A stretch of DNA of 64,000 nt from Casuarius casuarius (lineage: Eukaryota > Chordata > Aves > Casuariiformes > Casuariidae). Positions within the stretch are counted from its first letter, which is position 1. Each line of letters begins with the position of its first letter. The notes under the pieces are model-generated. The model was not told where the DNA came from and ran no database searches. It saw only the letters and a program-made list of their open reading frames with translations. Shown here piece after piece: positions 1 to 13,750 of this stretch. The translations under genes and the position numbers were made by a program. The stretch spans positions 454,435 through 518,434 of the forward strand of contig PTFA01000303.1 of NCBI GenBank assembly GCA_003342895.1, given 5' to 3'.

Positions 1-1902
1 CTTAGGGAAAGAAATAAAACAATGAAGAAGAAAAGTAGAATACGAAATTGAAATGGCAGTATTTGAAATAAATTCCCAAGAAAGCACATCCAGCCCATCA
101 CAGCAGTGATATGGTTATAACCTCAGCTTTAATCCCAGACCACCCCTGGAGGGAGGGCAGAGCTCCCTGGGACGGATAAGTGAGTCACAGAGAGACTCAG
201 AAGGATTTGTCTCCTTTAACCCAGGCTGTGCATACCCCCCAGCGTAGAGCCACAGCCCTCGCCAGTGGGCGAGCCATGCTGTGCTGGGAGACGTGCCAGC
301 CATGGGACAGAGCAACCTCCAGCCCATCGGCCTGCCTGGTCTCCCCAGGCCACAGCAGCGCTGACACCACCATTAGGACTAAGCACCTCCCAGGTATCCA
401 GGGTTGAGGAGACACACCACGAGTGCATGCCCAGTGCCGGAAACATTGATGGTGGGAAAGATGTGATTTATGAGCAGGCCTGCTGAGACCTGAGCTAGTG
501 CTCCTCTCGCTGCACCTCTCTCCTTCTATACATCCCACTTTCTGTTCAGTTCAAACAGAAAAGCTTTGACAAAGTGAAAGGTCTTCATTTCTCCTAATGA
601 TCATCACAGCAAATCCTATCCTTCAGTGACTGGTCCTGCTGTTTAGTTTCCTCAGTGATTAAAAACCTGCCGCTGCACCTACCTGCTCAGAGCAGAGGTC
701 TCCTTCTCCACCCACCTCTCTCTAAAACTTGCCAGCACCGTGCCCCTCAGAGGAAAGTGTCAAAGCCCAATTCACAAATAAAACCCAACAAAAAGCTGAG
801 GAGCAGTCTTCATTTGTACTTCAATCTGCAGGCATTTCAAGTTAGCAAAAAACACAGCCCAGCTCTCTCTGGCCTTTTCTGCAACTTCCCCACTGTACTG
901 TTGGCTGAGTGCAGGCATGTGCTTTCCACCCAGGGAAATGAGTGGGGTTGGAGAGGTTGGGGCTGTAAATCAATCTGAGGACTTCTGACGGGTTCCCAAA
1001 CCACAGGAGCACAGACCCCATGCCCTGCCACAACCTCGCGTTGTTTTAGAACTGTATCCTCTGTCCGTCCCCAGCTGTTATGGTCTGATCATCCAAGAAC
1101 AAAAGACAAAGTTTTCTCTGCTTTTCTTTTAACTCTGTTTTTTGACAGACCAGATGACTCCGATCCTAACTTCTTGGCATACGACTGCTACTGTACACGG
1201 AGACAGGCATGTACTTCATGACTTTTCTGTATTATCTCTTGATCTACTGATTGCATAAAACAGATAATTCCATTTCTATGACGTCTGCTCATCCAGGGTC
1301 ATCTACATTCCCATCAGGAAAGTTAACTTCACCAACATACTCAACATGCAGTAATGACTGAGATGCTCTGGGGTCACAAAATTGAAACATCCTCCTGTGA
1401 TGGTGCAAGAGGAATGTTATTACCTCTACAGCAAGGTCAGACCTTTTTCCTGTGTTAATTAATCAGCAAAATTAAATCATTTGTTCAGTTAATATTCATC
1501 CCTGAGAAACCAAGCTACTTATGAAAATGAAGCACAGAGTCAGGTGGAATCTGACGTGCCTTCACCGAGATCTGTCAGTATTTTCCAGTCTCGCCCTTTG
1601 ACACTGTCCGGACTATGTCAGCCACGTATTTCTCTTCAGTGAAGTGGCTATTTCTGCTCCATGATATACCATGCTGGGGAAACAAGAATTAGCTGGAGCC
1701 TCCAAGGTCTTAGATACAGCTTGGGCAAGTTTGTAGAAAGACTTCCTATTGACATTAACAGGCTTTGAATCAGGGCCTAAGAGTCTACGGTGCTCCTGGT
1801 TGCTTGAAATGATAGTTTTAGGTTTGGTAAGCACACAGGCTAATCCCAGCACAGAGTGGGGACCAGGCCTGGGAACTATAAAGCAGCTTAGACATAACCG
1901 TG

Positions 1903-1922
1903 GGGCTAGGGCTAGGGCTGGG
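1903..1922 (+). repeat. Telomere-variant GGGCTA run / G-quadruplex motif
   Basis: Four GGG runs (1903-1905, 1909-1911, 1915-1917, 1920-1922) are separated by loops of 3, 3 and 2 bases. This satisfies the canonical intramolecular G-quadruplex pattern on the + strand. The unit GGGCTA is a one-base variant of the vertebrate telomere hexamer. It is too short to call an interstitial telomere array, and its function is unknown. Confidence 0.6.
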
Positions 1923-4079
1923 ATCCCCCAGGCTGGACGTGGGTTCTGCAGGGAAAGCATGTGCCAGGAGCTAGTCCTGGCAGACAGCCCTTATCATCAG
2001 CCGAGTCTGTGATGGGATTCATCTTTTCCTAAAATAGAAAAAAAAAAAAGAAAAGAAAAACCTTACATTAGGTTGGATAAATCCCTCACTAGCTCCATTA
2101 ACTTTATTGACTAGACTCCACTGAGTACAAAGGGAGCCAAGCTCTCCTGTAGACACCTACGCTGTAGACGTTTAAGTCAGGTGTGATGAAGCTGACACTA
2201 GGAGACTTTGTTTGTGACTGGAAAGGACTTTGGGCCCCAGTTTGACCTATGGGTAAGGGAGTGGGCTGTTGTGGTCCTTGCAGTGTCCTTGGTTTTAGCC
2301 ACTTTGGTTTAGCATCTCATTAAAACTAGTTGACACAGTTCAGTGTCTTCACCACCAGACCGGTAGCATACCTGTCTGGGCTGTGCAGAAAGTGTAGCCC
2401 TAACACTTGCCCTGAAGACAGCTAGATGCCATGAGCTAAGGAGAGTTTGACTCTGAGAAGCTCTTGGTACTGAAGATTTCCTTTTTTATCAATTTTCAGG
2501 AAAAGCCAGGGCAAATCTGCTTAGTTACAAACATAAAGAAAGCAGGAGGGAAGGAGGTCTTCCTGCCGTCTAACTGGACATGGCAAATACCTAGATGCGA
2601 TGAGCTTGTCTTCATCCAAAACATGACCTGCAAAGTATCCCAGCTAGCCAGGGATGGGAGGGAGGTGTTTCTCTGCATGGGAGGTTTGTGTGTGAGCTGT
2701 GGCAGCACTATCTAACCACCAAAAGCAGATTACCAGGGAAAACGGAGAAGAGTTGCCCTCCAGCGAACAGTGAGGCTCTGACTATCACAGCAGGATTTGT
2801 AGTCAGATGCTGGAAAAAGAAGATAAAATATTCAAACCTGTCAATACAAAGGACCGATCAAATGAAGTTTATCTATGCCTTTCCTGACCATGGGAGTTGA
2901 TGGGGGAGCCACAAAGATAAGAGAACTGGAAGGGACAAGGCTGCAGAGTGCCATCAAGAGTTTGAGTCACGAAATATAAAAATACATTCTTGATCAAATT
3001 AACCATAAAGAACAATTAAAGGCACGCTCTGTTAACAAGGACAGCACTCCATGAAGGGGGGGCACACAACGAGGGGTCGCTGAGGGACTGCAGGACAGCA
3101 GCTCTTGGGGGCATTTCAGCTGATAACTTGGGTCTGCTCACGCCAGAGTAGCTGCCCCAACTGGGCAAGCTGAACTCCAGGCCAAAGGATATAATGGGAT
3201 TTTTTCAAAACTTCCTCTTCAGGCAGGAGGACAGGGAAATGCTGCTTTTCATCTAAAACAGCAAGGCATGGGATGGCTTTGCCAGAGCTTGCAAAGGCAT
3301 TCAACTAGCTAGTTACCTTTGCTGCTGAAATGTTGTGCTGTACTTCTACGCTTTAACTCCTTCCAACTTCCAATTACCAAGCTCTCATTATGCTTTTTAA
3401 TGCAAAGTTATAGATCTGTTTCTCTGCCAGAACCCTCCCCATGTCAGCTCGTATTAGATCATGAGTGAGTCACCTCTTAACTTGCTGACTGATAAAACAA
3501 ACCGGCTGAGTTTCTCCACACGCCAACATTTGCTCGCTGCCCTCCCAGAGCTGTTCCCACAGAGCCTGCAGAGCCGGGGAGCTGAGCACTCACGTGCTTG
3601 TTCTGGCACAAACATTTTGGGGCCTCTGTCCTGCCAGAGGCACAGTACAACCTTGGCCTGAGCAAGACTTAGCTGAGTCTTGAGTCTCATCCATTTATCC
3701 AGGGCTGTCTTTGGCCATCGTTTCCAAAGACCGGCTCTAATATCTCTAAGGTATTATAATTCAACTCTGAATGACACAGCAAAGTCATAGACACATATTC
3801 ATACAGCTGGCTGGAAAAGCCTGCTGCTTTTCTGTAGAGAATTCTAGGAGGGAAAGAAAAAAAGGATTAGTTCCTCTTTTCCCAGGAAAATGCAGCAACT
3901 TTCACTATTTTCATTTTCAAAGACCATTTTTCCCAAAACTGGCATTTATAACAAATCTTCCCTCTGCTCAAAACTCCACATTTAGCTTGTTTAATTTCAA
4001 AACGGAAAATATTAATGAGTATGCCAGTTTGTCCATAGAGCTGAATTTCCTTTAACCTATTCTGCATAAATGATAACAC

Positions 4080-4480
4080 CATTTATCATGCAGGGTGGGG
4101 TGGATTATTCAGTGATTTGCTTGGAAATGAACTGTCTTGATGTTCTAGATACGGTATTTTTGTTGGAAAATTTCAGCTGTTCTTCAGTGATTTAAATCTC
4201 TTTCCTCTGATGCACCACAAGGTTACTGTATAATCCACTGCATACTTCATAGTTAGATAACAATTATTGGCAGATATAAATAGATGTTTTCATGAGCAAT
4301 ATTGTTTAGTATGCTAAATGTTGCTTTAATTTGCTGGTTCAATTTAAAGTGAATTCCTGTCATGCACAGAACAAAATAGATCAATTATATTACTACTAAT
4401 TATTGTTATTATTTTAAACTGTGCTTCTCAAGCAGATTTAACAAATTTGTCAATCCAGCTTGTTCACCTTCTTGAAACTG
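4080..4480. promoter_or_regulatory. Candidate conserved noncoding element (AT-rich)
   Basis: An AT-rich, non-repetitive stretch containing several TAAT/ATTA homeodomain-type cores (for example around 4395-4405) and no coding potential. The texture, rich in short distinct words rather than simple sequence, resembles vertebrate developmental enhancers. This is inference from composition only, because no alignment was available. Confidence 0.25.
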
Positions 4481-6307
4481 AACCCAGGAGTTTTGAATGC
4501 AAATTACTGTAGATTTTCAATGAGCAACAACGATAATTGCGACTGTTTTGTAATTATCTCACCCTAGACAGTCTCAGTTTATCACAACTAGGCCTAAAGG
4601 CTCCAACATCTTCATCTTCCAAAAGTATTGATACGTATTGCTATAGATTAAGAATAAATTTTGCATTTTGTAGCAATCGTTATTGTTGTATCAGAAAAAA
4701 AGAGGAAAAAATACAGATATTTTGAAAGAAAACATATTTACAAGCTGGTCAGAAATTTCTTGCTGGAAATATCAAGCTTTTTCAGCAATATTTTGAGGTA
4801 ATGTGTTAAAGTTATCAGAAAATATTTTCATTTTCTGCCCAGCTCTGATAAATAGCCATTTATATACATGCTTCTAGTAACAAAATAAAAGTTCAAAATG
4901 TATAAACTATGTGACATCTCTCCTGCCTACCTGCAAGTGTATTGGTTTTTCCACCAGGATATCTTTATTAGAAGGCCATAAATCACAGCCTTTCACATTA
5001 CAGAGTGGTGATTCTGAAAGGGCTCTGCTAAAGAATGTTTCATCTTAAGATATTCATTGTTGTAATTCGCTATTGCATTATTTACTCTTTTTGCTGCAAT
5101 AATCCATCCAAGATCATATATATGTACATATAAACCAGCTCAATATAGCAAAATAATAGCTGCGAGTAATGGTATTGGGTGGACAGAAATTCTGTGTTTG
5201 TGAAGGATTTTGAGGTTTCTGAACGCTTCGCTTTCATCCTGACTTGGAACAAAGCTACACTTTCAAGCCATGAGGAGGCTATTAGAGGTATAAAGTAAAA
5301 AAGAAGTGAAAAGCAGAGGCTGTTTCCAAACATGGAAGATGAAGACGAGCAAACAGCCTGCCAGGGTAAACGTGAAACCCTGTGACAGATGGAGCAGGCA
5401 TGGTAAAAGCATGAAAACTAAAACCACAGACCTTTCCAAACACAGCAGAAACAGGAAGCCTGCAGAGAAGGAACAGGGGTAATCAAGAAAGAGGAAAAAG
5501 AGAAACAGATTATTTTGTTCTTTGTTTCATGAGCAACACATCTCCAGAAGCCCTGGCCCTGAGCTGTTGCCAACTGTTTAATTCAGCGTTGGCACCAGGG
5601 AGATGGGCATAGGCAAATCTTCAAAACAAGTTCAGGGCAATCCGGGGAAATACAGACCAGAGAGGCTGGCCTTTGCATTCATCAGTGGAAAATACGATTA
5701 CGGAAAGAATTAGCACCTGTGGATAAACGAGATATTCTGAGGAAGGGTCCCCATCTTCTGTAACTGGCACTCATGTCTCCCAGATTGGTGAAAATATGCA
5801 GAGCAGAGCAGTCACCTAATGTGCTCTTCTGGAATTTCCTAAGGCTTTTGGCTGCATCCTGCACCAAAAAAACGGATCCGTCACAGAGAGACGTCAGTCA
5901 GTAGGGGGTTAGGAGTTGGGAAAAAAAAGGTAGGAACAAACAAACAGTTCCCACAGCAGGGAAATTGGCCAGTTGTGACCCGAAGGGGGACTCTGCTGTG
6001 ACCTGAAGGGCTCTGCAGAAGCGGAAATGAGGGGGAAAGGGGGAGCGTGGAGAGCACCAGGGTTTCCTCCATCAGCCTGCAGTAGAGATGACAGTGGAGG
6101 AGACATGATAGATGCATATGAAACCGCTCGTAGCATGAACAGAGCAGTTACTCCTGATTTCTCATAGAAAGAAGATGCTAGGAAGAATCTTTACAAGGAT
6201 GGGCCTGATGAAAAAGAGCAGGATATCTCTTCATTAGCTGCAGACCTGCACTGGGGAGCAAACTGGCCCCAGGATGATGGAGGCACCAAAGTTTATATGG
6301 GTCAATC

Positions 6308-6350
6308 ACATATAAATAAATATACATGTAGACATACATATATATGTATA
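6308..6350. repeat. AT-rich simple sequence with a 16-bp palindrome
   Basis: A TA/CA-rich tract contains a perfect 16-bp palindrome at 6334-6349 (ATACATAT followed by ATATGTAT). It is probably a decayed microsatellite that could form a cruciform or hairpin. No gene relation is visible. Confidence 0.6.
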
Positions 6351-9300
6351 GCAAAAATCCTTCAAACTCGTAAAGCACAAAGATACAACCCTTGGCCCAG
6401 GAAGCGTCAGAGCCACCAGCGTGGGGTGTCAGGGAGCAAAGCCCTGTTTGCTCTTACCCTCCTCTAAGGCATCCACTGCTTAAACCAGGAGTGGAGTGAA
6501 GGGGACCTAAAATCAGACCCAGCATGGCCACACTTGCATTTTCAAGGGTGTCACTGGGCTGGAAGAGAAGCTACCTGTTTGTCACACTCCAGCAGCTGTG
6601 CCCTGCTTCTGGCCAAAGAGGGCAGTAAGGAAAAAAACCCCACCTCTACGAAGAAACACAGCTAGGGGTGCGAAGTGGGAAAGCCCCAAAAGACCAAAAG
6701 GGCATGGGTCTGCAGCCAGGCTCAGGCTCTCCACCACGGCACAGAAGCAGGGAAAGGCAAGAGACTTGCTGGAGGTGCCAAGGGGAGTTCATGGGGTTTG
6801 TTCAGCACATGCAGATGTCTCTGGGAAGACCCAAGAGAAAGACCCATCCTCCCAGGATGCAGCAGGAAAGGAGCGATAGGTCCTTTTCCTAACCTTTTTG
6901 CACAATCTGCCTCATCCAGCTGCTCTGTGCTCTCTGTGCAGTTACCTTGTTCAGACGCATTATATTTGTGCTCTTATAAAACACAGCTTTAACCGTTGGT
7001 GGGTGCTTTGGAAGAAAAGGGGAAGCAGTTCTGCCTCGCAGCTCGGCTGGCTCCATGTCCCATCGCTTCGTGATACTCAGTTATTTGGCATAATCAAGTC
7101 CACGGCCAACTGCAAAGCGCTGCAGTCAAGGCTGGAAGGTGCTCACGGTGCTGAGTTAGAGCGGTAAAACGGCGGGTGACATTCACTGTTGTTAAAAGCA
7201 AAGAAATGCACATAAGGGGGAAATAACCTGGCTCTACATTCACCATGGAAGGAAATAAAACAACTATTACCACAGAAATGAGATCTCAGAGCTGGTGTGG
7301 ATGCTTCTCCGAGGCCATCAGCCCAACATGCAGCAGCAGCCAGCAAAGGGGCTACGGTGGCAGGAATTATTAGGGAAGGGACAGAGGGCAAAATAGAAAG
7401 TGCAATGTTCCCGCATCAGTCCACGGTGTGCTTTCATCTCAGGTATTGCGTGCAATGATGGTCACCCTATTTCAGAGGATATAACAGAACGAGCAAAGAT
7501 TCAGAAAGAGTGGCGAAGGCAACCACGGGAGTGAAACAACATCCTTACCAGCCCATGTCTATTTAGTTGAAGGTGGTTCCTTAGTTTGGAAAAGAGTTGC
7601 CAGAGCAAGGGGCCGCAGTGTTTAATATTCTGAGTGCGGCGAGGAGGGCGCAGAGGGAATGATCATTCACCTCGTGAAATTACAGGGCAGCACACTCGCT
7701 CAGCCCGCAGCTCGGCGGTGAAACCCCGTGCCACAGGCCGTCGTGCCGCTTGACGTACCGACAAAGGGAGGGGACATGTTCATGGAGGATAAGCTGGCGA
7801 GAGGCTATGAAACATGACAGCCCAGACAGTCCTCTGGCTCGGGAACTCTCTAAGCTTACCAGGTATAAGGAGGGTGTTGGGAAAGAGGAGGACTGTATAT
7901 ATACGTGGTGTTCCTGACCACGTTTGGTAAGGGAGGGTCATGGTGGGAGGCAGGGCACTCGGCTGCCGGGCTCTCGGACAGGGTGCTCGGAGGCAATCCT
8001 TGTTTTTTTACACATGCAAGGCTGGAAATAGTGTCATGTTATCAGCTGGCACACACCCAGGAGGTGCAGCAGGATCCGTCCCCAGCTAGGAAAGTGTCCG
8101 TCACATCCCTTTCTCCTGCTGAGACCCCAGGGGAAGCTTCTCACCGGTTTTGCTGGAGACTGTGCTGTCATGGGCACAGCAGTGCAGAAGAAGTCGCTGA
8201 ACCTTTTCTTCTGCTTTCCACCTCTCTCCCTTCCCCCAGGAATTTTTTATCTGGATTTCACTGACCCCTATTCGAGTCTGCAGTCTGAAGGAGCAAACCG
8301 CTCTGATTCGTGATCCACGCAGACAACAGCCTTCGCACCTCTCTGGAGGGCACATTCTCGGGTTGGTGTAAGCAGATTTTAGGCGTGTGTTCAGACAATA
8401 CACAAACAGGTTGCATCCCTGGTGCGACACAGACCGAATGCAGGGGTGATGTTGCACAACAGATGTGAACAACACAACACACATGTTACTGCAACATACT
8501 GCCAGGGAAAGATGGGTGCTTGGCGTGCGGCCAGCGGTGCAATCGGATGCAGAGCACTGAACGCAGGATGAGTGTACATTGTGTTTCGCTACAGCAGATT
8601 GCCAATTTTACACATTTGCATATCTCAAAACCCATGTAATGAAGGGAAGACGGTTAAAGCAACAAAAATATGGGAAATGTAATAAATGCAAAGGAGAATT
8701 ATGCAAAAAATACATTGAGAAAGTGTGTTTCTCGCTGTTGAGATGCTTACAGACTCTTTGCTTCATGAATATTTAGAAACAAGAAGGTTGGCTCCAAATG
8801 TCAGTCTAAATGTATACAGTTTTCCTCTTTATAAATATCACATTTTATTCCAAGACAGCAGAATGCAGAAAAGTAACAGATAAGACCTCTAGAGCCCCCT
8901 TCTCGTGCTCCTTGAAATTGGCTCATTTGGACTGTAAATTCTTATATGCTATGTGATAAAGATACTTTGCTTTCATCTTCTTCTAAGCTTTCCAAATCTG
9001 AATGACTATGTTAGCCTGGAAAATAAAAGGAGCACTGTCGTAAATATTTCACACTCTTTTTCTTTTTGGAGCCAAGACTAACAACTGCTAGTGCCGGAGT
9101 GAAGTGGTGACTGGCAGTATCAGAGAGAGACTACTGTGTATAAGAAGAGCTTGTTTTTTCAGCATCTTAGCAATTGAATATTTTGTCCCTGGAAACAAAT
9201 GCTCTCTGTGGACAAAATACACCAGATTTGTAGAGGAATTGTATATCACATATGAAACCAAATAGCATGGCATTCGTCTTCTTGTCCTGTTCCTGGGGGG

Positions 9301-12300
9301 GTAAATTTGGGGATCTGACGTTCCAAAAGAGTGTCAGGGTGGCTGGGCCAGGGTTTCATGCAGCCAAGTGGTGTTTTGCTGGTATTTACCATTTGAGAAG
9401 TTGGCATTTTGATGGACAGGTTCCATAGATGGAAATAAAACTGTTCCAATATGTTTCAGTTAAGTACTACGCATGACAGGCAAACGGGAGTCAGATGCCT
9501 CAATCCAGGCAAGATGGAAGCATTGCTAGAGGAAATAATGGGCATATTCCGCATTCGCTCTCTCGAGAACATATGTCTGCTGACTTTTAATGAGATTTAC
9601 AGTCTTCCCGAAACCCTGTCTGTTCCTAGATTCTGATTATACACAGTAGCCAATAGCAAAGAGCTAAGAATTCATTATAAATCACTTATATGATGAATTA
9701 TTGCCTTTTTTTCTGGTTTGTAAAATGCCTGTGAGCAGTGTACTGGTATTCTCATGCAGCCTTGCAACTCTAAACACTTGCTGACTAATTTCTACACGTC
9801 ATAGCTGGCCATTAGACTTCTTTCCCAGGCAGTTACAGTGATGGGGTGACATTTCCACTTGGAGCTCTGCTAGCCTGGCATTGTATCCATAGCACATAAG
9901 GTGGGATTCATCTGGCTCATCTGTAGCTGCCTACTCTCAGCCAGTCAGCTAGACTTAGTCAGTGGAGAGAGATCGGCTTTTATGGGGGCAATATGTCTCT
10001 TGGGGCTCTCTCACACTAAGGACTATTGCCTCTTCCCCCATGGCTGGAATCCATAAACCCCTGAAAGAAAAGGGCACAAAATGTTTTGCCTGGCCTTACA
10101 AATTCATCAGATGGGAAGGTGTCATCCTCCTTCCCTTCTCTTACACTGCTGAATTCCAAAATTTCATTAAAAATAAAAGGTAACTTTTTGTTACTACTGT
10201 TCTTAAGCTGACTACTTCAACCAGCTCTTCCATTCCTCCCTCAGCCTTGGGAAAGAGCCTGGGTGCTTCTTCTGGCATGACAGGATCCTATCATTTTCCG
10301 TGGTCTTGCCTTTCAGTATTTCATAGACAACATAGCTGTCTAGAGGTGGATTGCCTCTAGCCCACGTCATTGCTCCTGCATTGAACATACACATCCCAAA
10401 TAAAGAAACACCAACCCGTAAGAAAGGTTGGTAATTATGGCTCAGACAGGTCTTCTCATTCCAGAAGTGGTCTCTGACTTGGTGAGACTCACTTTCTTGG
10501 CATCTTAGATTTCAGACACATCAGGCAAGGGTACCCAAACGGTGAGCTCTAAGAAGCACTTGCTGCTCTTGAGAAGTGTTGAGGGCTCCCACCTCATGCT
10601 GGGTTTACTTATAAAAACAATACACTTGTGCAAATACCAAAGTGCAGAAAATAGCTAGCAGTCTTTCAAGTCTTGTTTCTTGATGGCTTCATCAAAAAAA
10701 TCATTGCCATCTTCTGAACTTGACCAAGATCGAACTCCTCAGAACTGAAAAATGCAAGACTGAGAGCCATTTCAGAAAATGTAGGCCATAGCTTTAGCTC
10801 TACAATGTTATAGTCTTTAGTCAAAAAAGTTGGATTTTTTTTAAAGGGGTCTCAAAAGAATGTGCATGGACACATTTTCTGCAAATGAAAATTGGGATTT
10901 TGTTCTATTTATACTTTCAGCAAATCCACAGACAATACAAATGAATCTGAAATACAAAATGGAATGTATTATCCGGACTAGTGAGAGATAGTTACATATC
11001 CTTAATACAGCAGTACACAGTAATCCAGCCAAAATATTTCAGAACTAATTACTGTACATCCTTCTAATCCCTAGTAGAGAAAAAAAAATCTTATATTTTT
11101 GGAAGTTCATTGGAAACATCTGTTTAAGATGTTGTTAATCCTTCATTCTAAAATCATTGGCTGGCTGTTAATGAAAAAGTCCTGTTTGTGCTCAGTGTGT
11201 TAAGACCTAAACCTCATCTTGGTTAAAGCTGATTATTTCGTATAAAGGAACATAACTCAATTCCTTCTCTTTTTGTTTTGCTTTTTTTTTTTTGGTGAGA
11301 ATTTTTCATTCCTACTTTGGAGTTTTAGATGGCAGCTGGCACTAGAAAATGATGCTCTTTAATCTCAAATTTCAAAATCAATACAGTGTGGGTACTATTG
11401 ATTTTGGCATACAGGGATGACCCTGGGGGTTCACAGCAACTGAAGAGAACTTTTGATGTTTCTGGGCCTTCTTCAATTAGAATTGCTAAAAATCTCCCAC
11501 ACTCCTAAAAAACTGTACTACCAGAATAACCTTGCTTCACAGCCATGGTCTGAGCAGCTCACCTTGTAGCAGTACAGCAGTGTCGTGGCATGGGGCACCC
11601 ACAGATCCAATAAGCAAGACGTTCCTCCCAAACGCAGTCATAGGGGCCTTCCCTCCCTGGGCAACGTATAGTCCATGAGCACTTTAAATGTTAATGTTTT
11701 CATGATATAGTTGACGAAAGCAGGCGACAACAAGCTTCCTTTGCTCCTCTGCTCGCAGGCAAATTAACCCCTAACTTCATTTAAAATGAAAGGATAAATG
11801 TAATCGATCTCATTTCAGATTTTAAAAGGAGGCAGTAATACTGGTTCAAATATATTTTGCAATTCCAAAGGCAAATTCCTATTTTCGGATGTTTGTGAGT
11901 GTACTAACCTTTCTCTGCTCAATCTCAAATTTTTCCATGCTACATACATTACTGAGGCTGATATTTCTTCTGAAAAAAATTCAGCATAAATAATGCAACT
12001 CTATCTCAGAGCAAGGGAATGGGAAAACATGTCATCTTGCCTAAGGCAGGTTAAAGAAAAGCTTTTAGAACTTCTCTTGCTTTCCTTGAGAAATACCCAT
12101 GTACTGGTATTTGAAATGTAGCAAGGTGTGGCTTTTGTGTTGAGTTCTGGTTTTTGCCATTCCTGTTGAAAATGCATTTGCAGACAACCTTAAATCTCAG
12201 ACTTCCTAACTTTTGAGTGTTTCATTCTGTGATTTTAATACTCTGTAACCATATGGGTTTCTCTGTAATTTTAAATGATTTTTAAAAAGGTCTGGATTCA

Positions 12301-12879
12301 ATTTCTCTAATAGCCTCAGAGTTTTCAGGCCAGCTAAGATCACTCCTGCAGTTTGGTGTGATTTTGGGACGTTGCCCAGAGCAAACAAAAGAGGAGCTGT
12401 GAGGTTTTATTTCTTTTTTCATTTTTCTTCTTTTCCTATAAATTGTAGGAATTTCAGATTGATGTTAGTGCGGTTTAAACATTTTCTAGCTATTAAAGAT
12501 GGTTGCAGGATTCAAATAGGTTGCTCAGGGCTGCTAAGAAAACATTGAGTATTGGGCTGCATTGCCGTCCAGTACAGCGACGGTCTCTTCCTCCAGACTA
12601 CCATCAGCTTAGAAAAAACTAAAAGATGGTCAGTCCTCTCAGTGGTCATTTTGTCCCATCTATCAAAGACACATGCACTAGGATCATGTAAGTCATCAGG
12701 TCAAGGGGTCTGTCTCTTCCTCTAGTTCCCATAGCAGCTAGGTGACCATCCTGAAAATGGCTGAGACTGATATGCATCCCACCACATCTCTCTGGGAGTC
12801 AGATATTCATGAAAAAAGGAGTCATTTCCTTACCTCTGAGAAGTGCTCCAAGAAGCTACAAATGAGGTTTTACGAGAGC

Positions 12880-13750
12880 TGGTCTTGCATCTGGTCCTGC
12901 TGAACATTTTTGTTCATGCGCCGCGTGATGGAGAATATCCTTCCAAAATGTGAGGATCGTTCTGCGCTGGAAGGGACTGTGGATGCACTGGAGGACAGGG
13001 TTTGAACTCAGAATGATGTTGATAATGTAATAAAAAGGTCTGAAAAATAGAAACAGAACAGAATTTAATGGCGACAAAGGCAAAGCATTGCACTCGGACA
13101 GGAGGAGGCAACTCCTTATATACAGCCTGGGACTGTCATGCCACACAACATGGCCCTGGGTCAGCAATGTCCCATTGCTGTGAACAGGGGCCAGACCCCG
13201 CAGAGGTGTATAATGAACAGGCAAAACCCACGAAGTAATCCTGCTGGGCATGGGGTCCCAGCCAGAGCGGGGTCCCAGCCAGAGCGGGGTCCCGTCTGAA
13301 TCCAGCGTTTCATTAGGGAGGTGGGCAAGCTGGACGGAGTCCTCTGGAGGCAAAAGGAATGGTCAGAGATCTAGAAAATATGACCCTCAAGGAAAATTGA
13401 GAGACCTGGGGCTGTTTCGTTCACAGAAGAGAATACTAAAGGGAAACCACACCACAGCCTGGGAATATATTCATAGCTTCAACAAAGAGGAAGAGAATAT
13501 TTTGTTCAGTGAGTCCACGGAGGACAGGACAAGAAAGTATCCAGTGCTGCCGATTCAGGTAAGACATCAAGAGAAGAAGGAGAGAGACATCTCTGCCAGG
13601 CCATAAGAAGAGGTTGTGCAGCCTCCATTATGAAGCTTGGAAGAGGAATTTGGGATCCTTCCAGGAGAGACATGGATATAGTGGGCTAGTCTTGAGGTCA
13701 GCTTCCTTCCTGCCCTAACTTTCTGCAGTCCTACAATCGTTTTCCTGAGT
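12880..13750 (+). mobile_element. CR1 LINE fragment (3' half of ORF2 plus 3' UTR), decayed
   Basis: Several separate segments read in order like avian CR1. At 12965-13140 is the reverse-transcriptase C-terminal part (drift of 'acaaaggcaaagcattgcac' and 'tacagcctggga'). At 13355-13560 is the part around 'ggtcagagatctagaa' and 'ggggctgtttcgttcaca'. At 13600-13745 is a 3' UTR ending with a degenerate form of the CR1 terminal repeat ('cttgaggtcagcttcctt', then 'cagtcctacaatcg'). The element is 5'-truncated, as CR1 normally is, and full of stops and indels, so it is inactive. Much of the middle is poorly matched, partly because of a local tandem duplication. The 165-codon antisense frame across it is not a gene. 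Confidence 0.82.
13252..13293 (+). repeat. 17-bp tandem repeat, about 2.5 copies
   Basis: The 17-bp unit GGGGTCCCAGCCAGAGC is present twice exactly (13252-13268 and 13269-13285), followed by a partial third copy starting at 13286. It sits inside the CR1-derived interval and is probably a local slippage duplication after insertion. Confidence 0.85.

Larger units (their letters stand above)
1..12880. other. Gene-poor left flank, no supported gene
   Basis: No open frame here looks like a real protein: the longest are short, of low complexity, and overlap other frames. No repeat family could be recognised with confidence across most of the stretch. What it does hold is listed separately: a G-quadruplex-type telomere-like run near 1.9 kb, an AT-rich candidate regulatory block at 4.1-4.5 kb and an AT palindrome at 6.3 kb. 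Composition alternates between AT-rich and moderately GC-rich segments, as in avian intergenic DNA. A short coding exon without a long frame could have been missed. Confidence 0.6.

Noticed and set aside
12856..13353. 165-codon - strand open frame
   Set aside because: It lies antisense across a decayed CR1 element and a tandem duplication, so its length is incidental.
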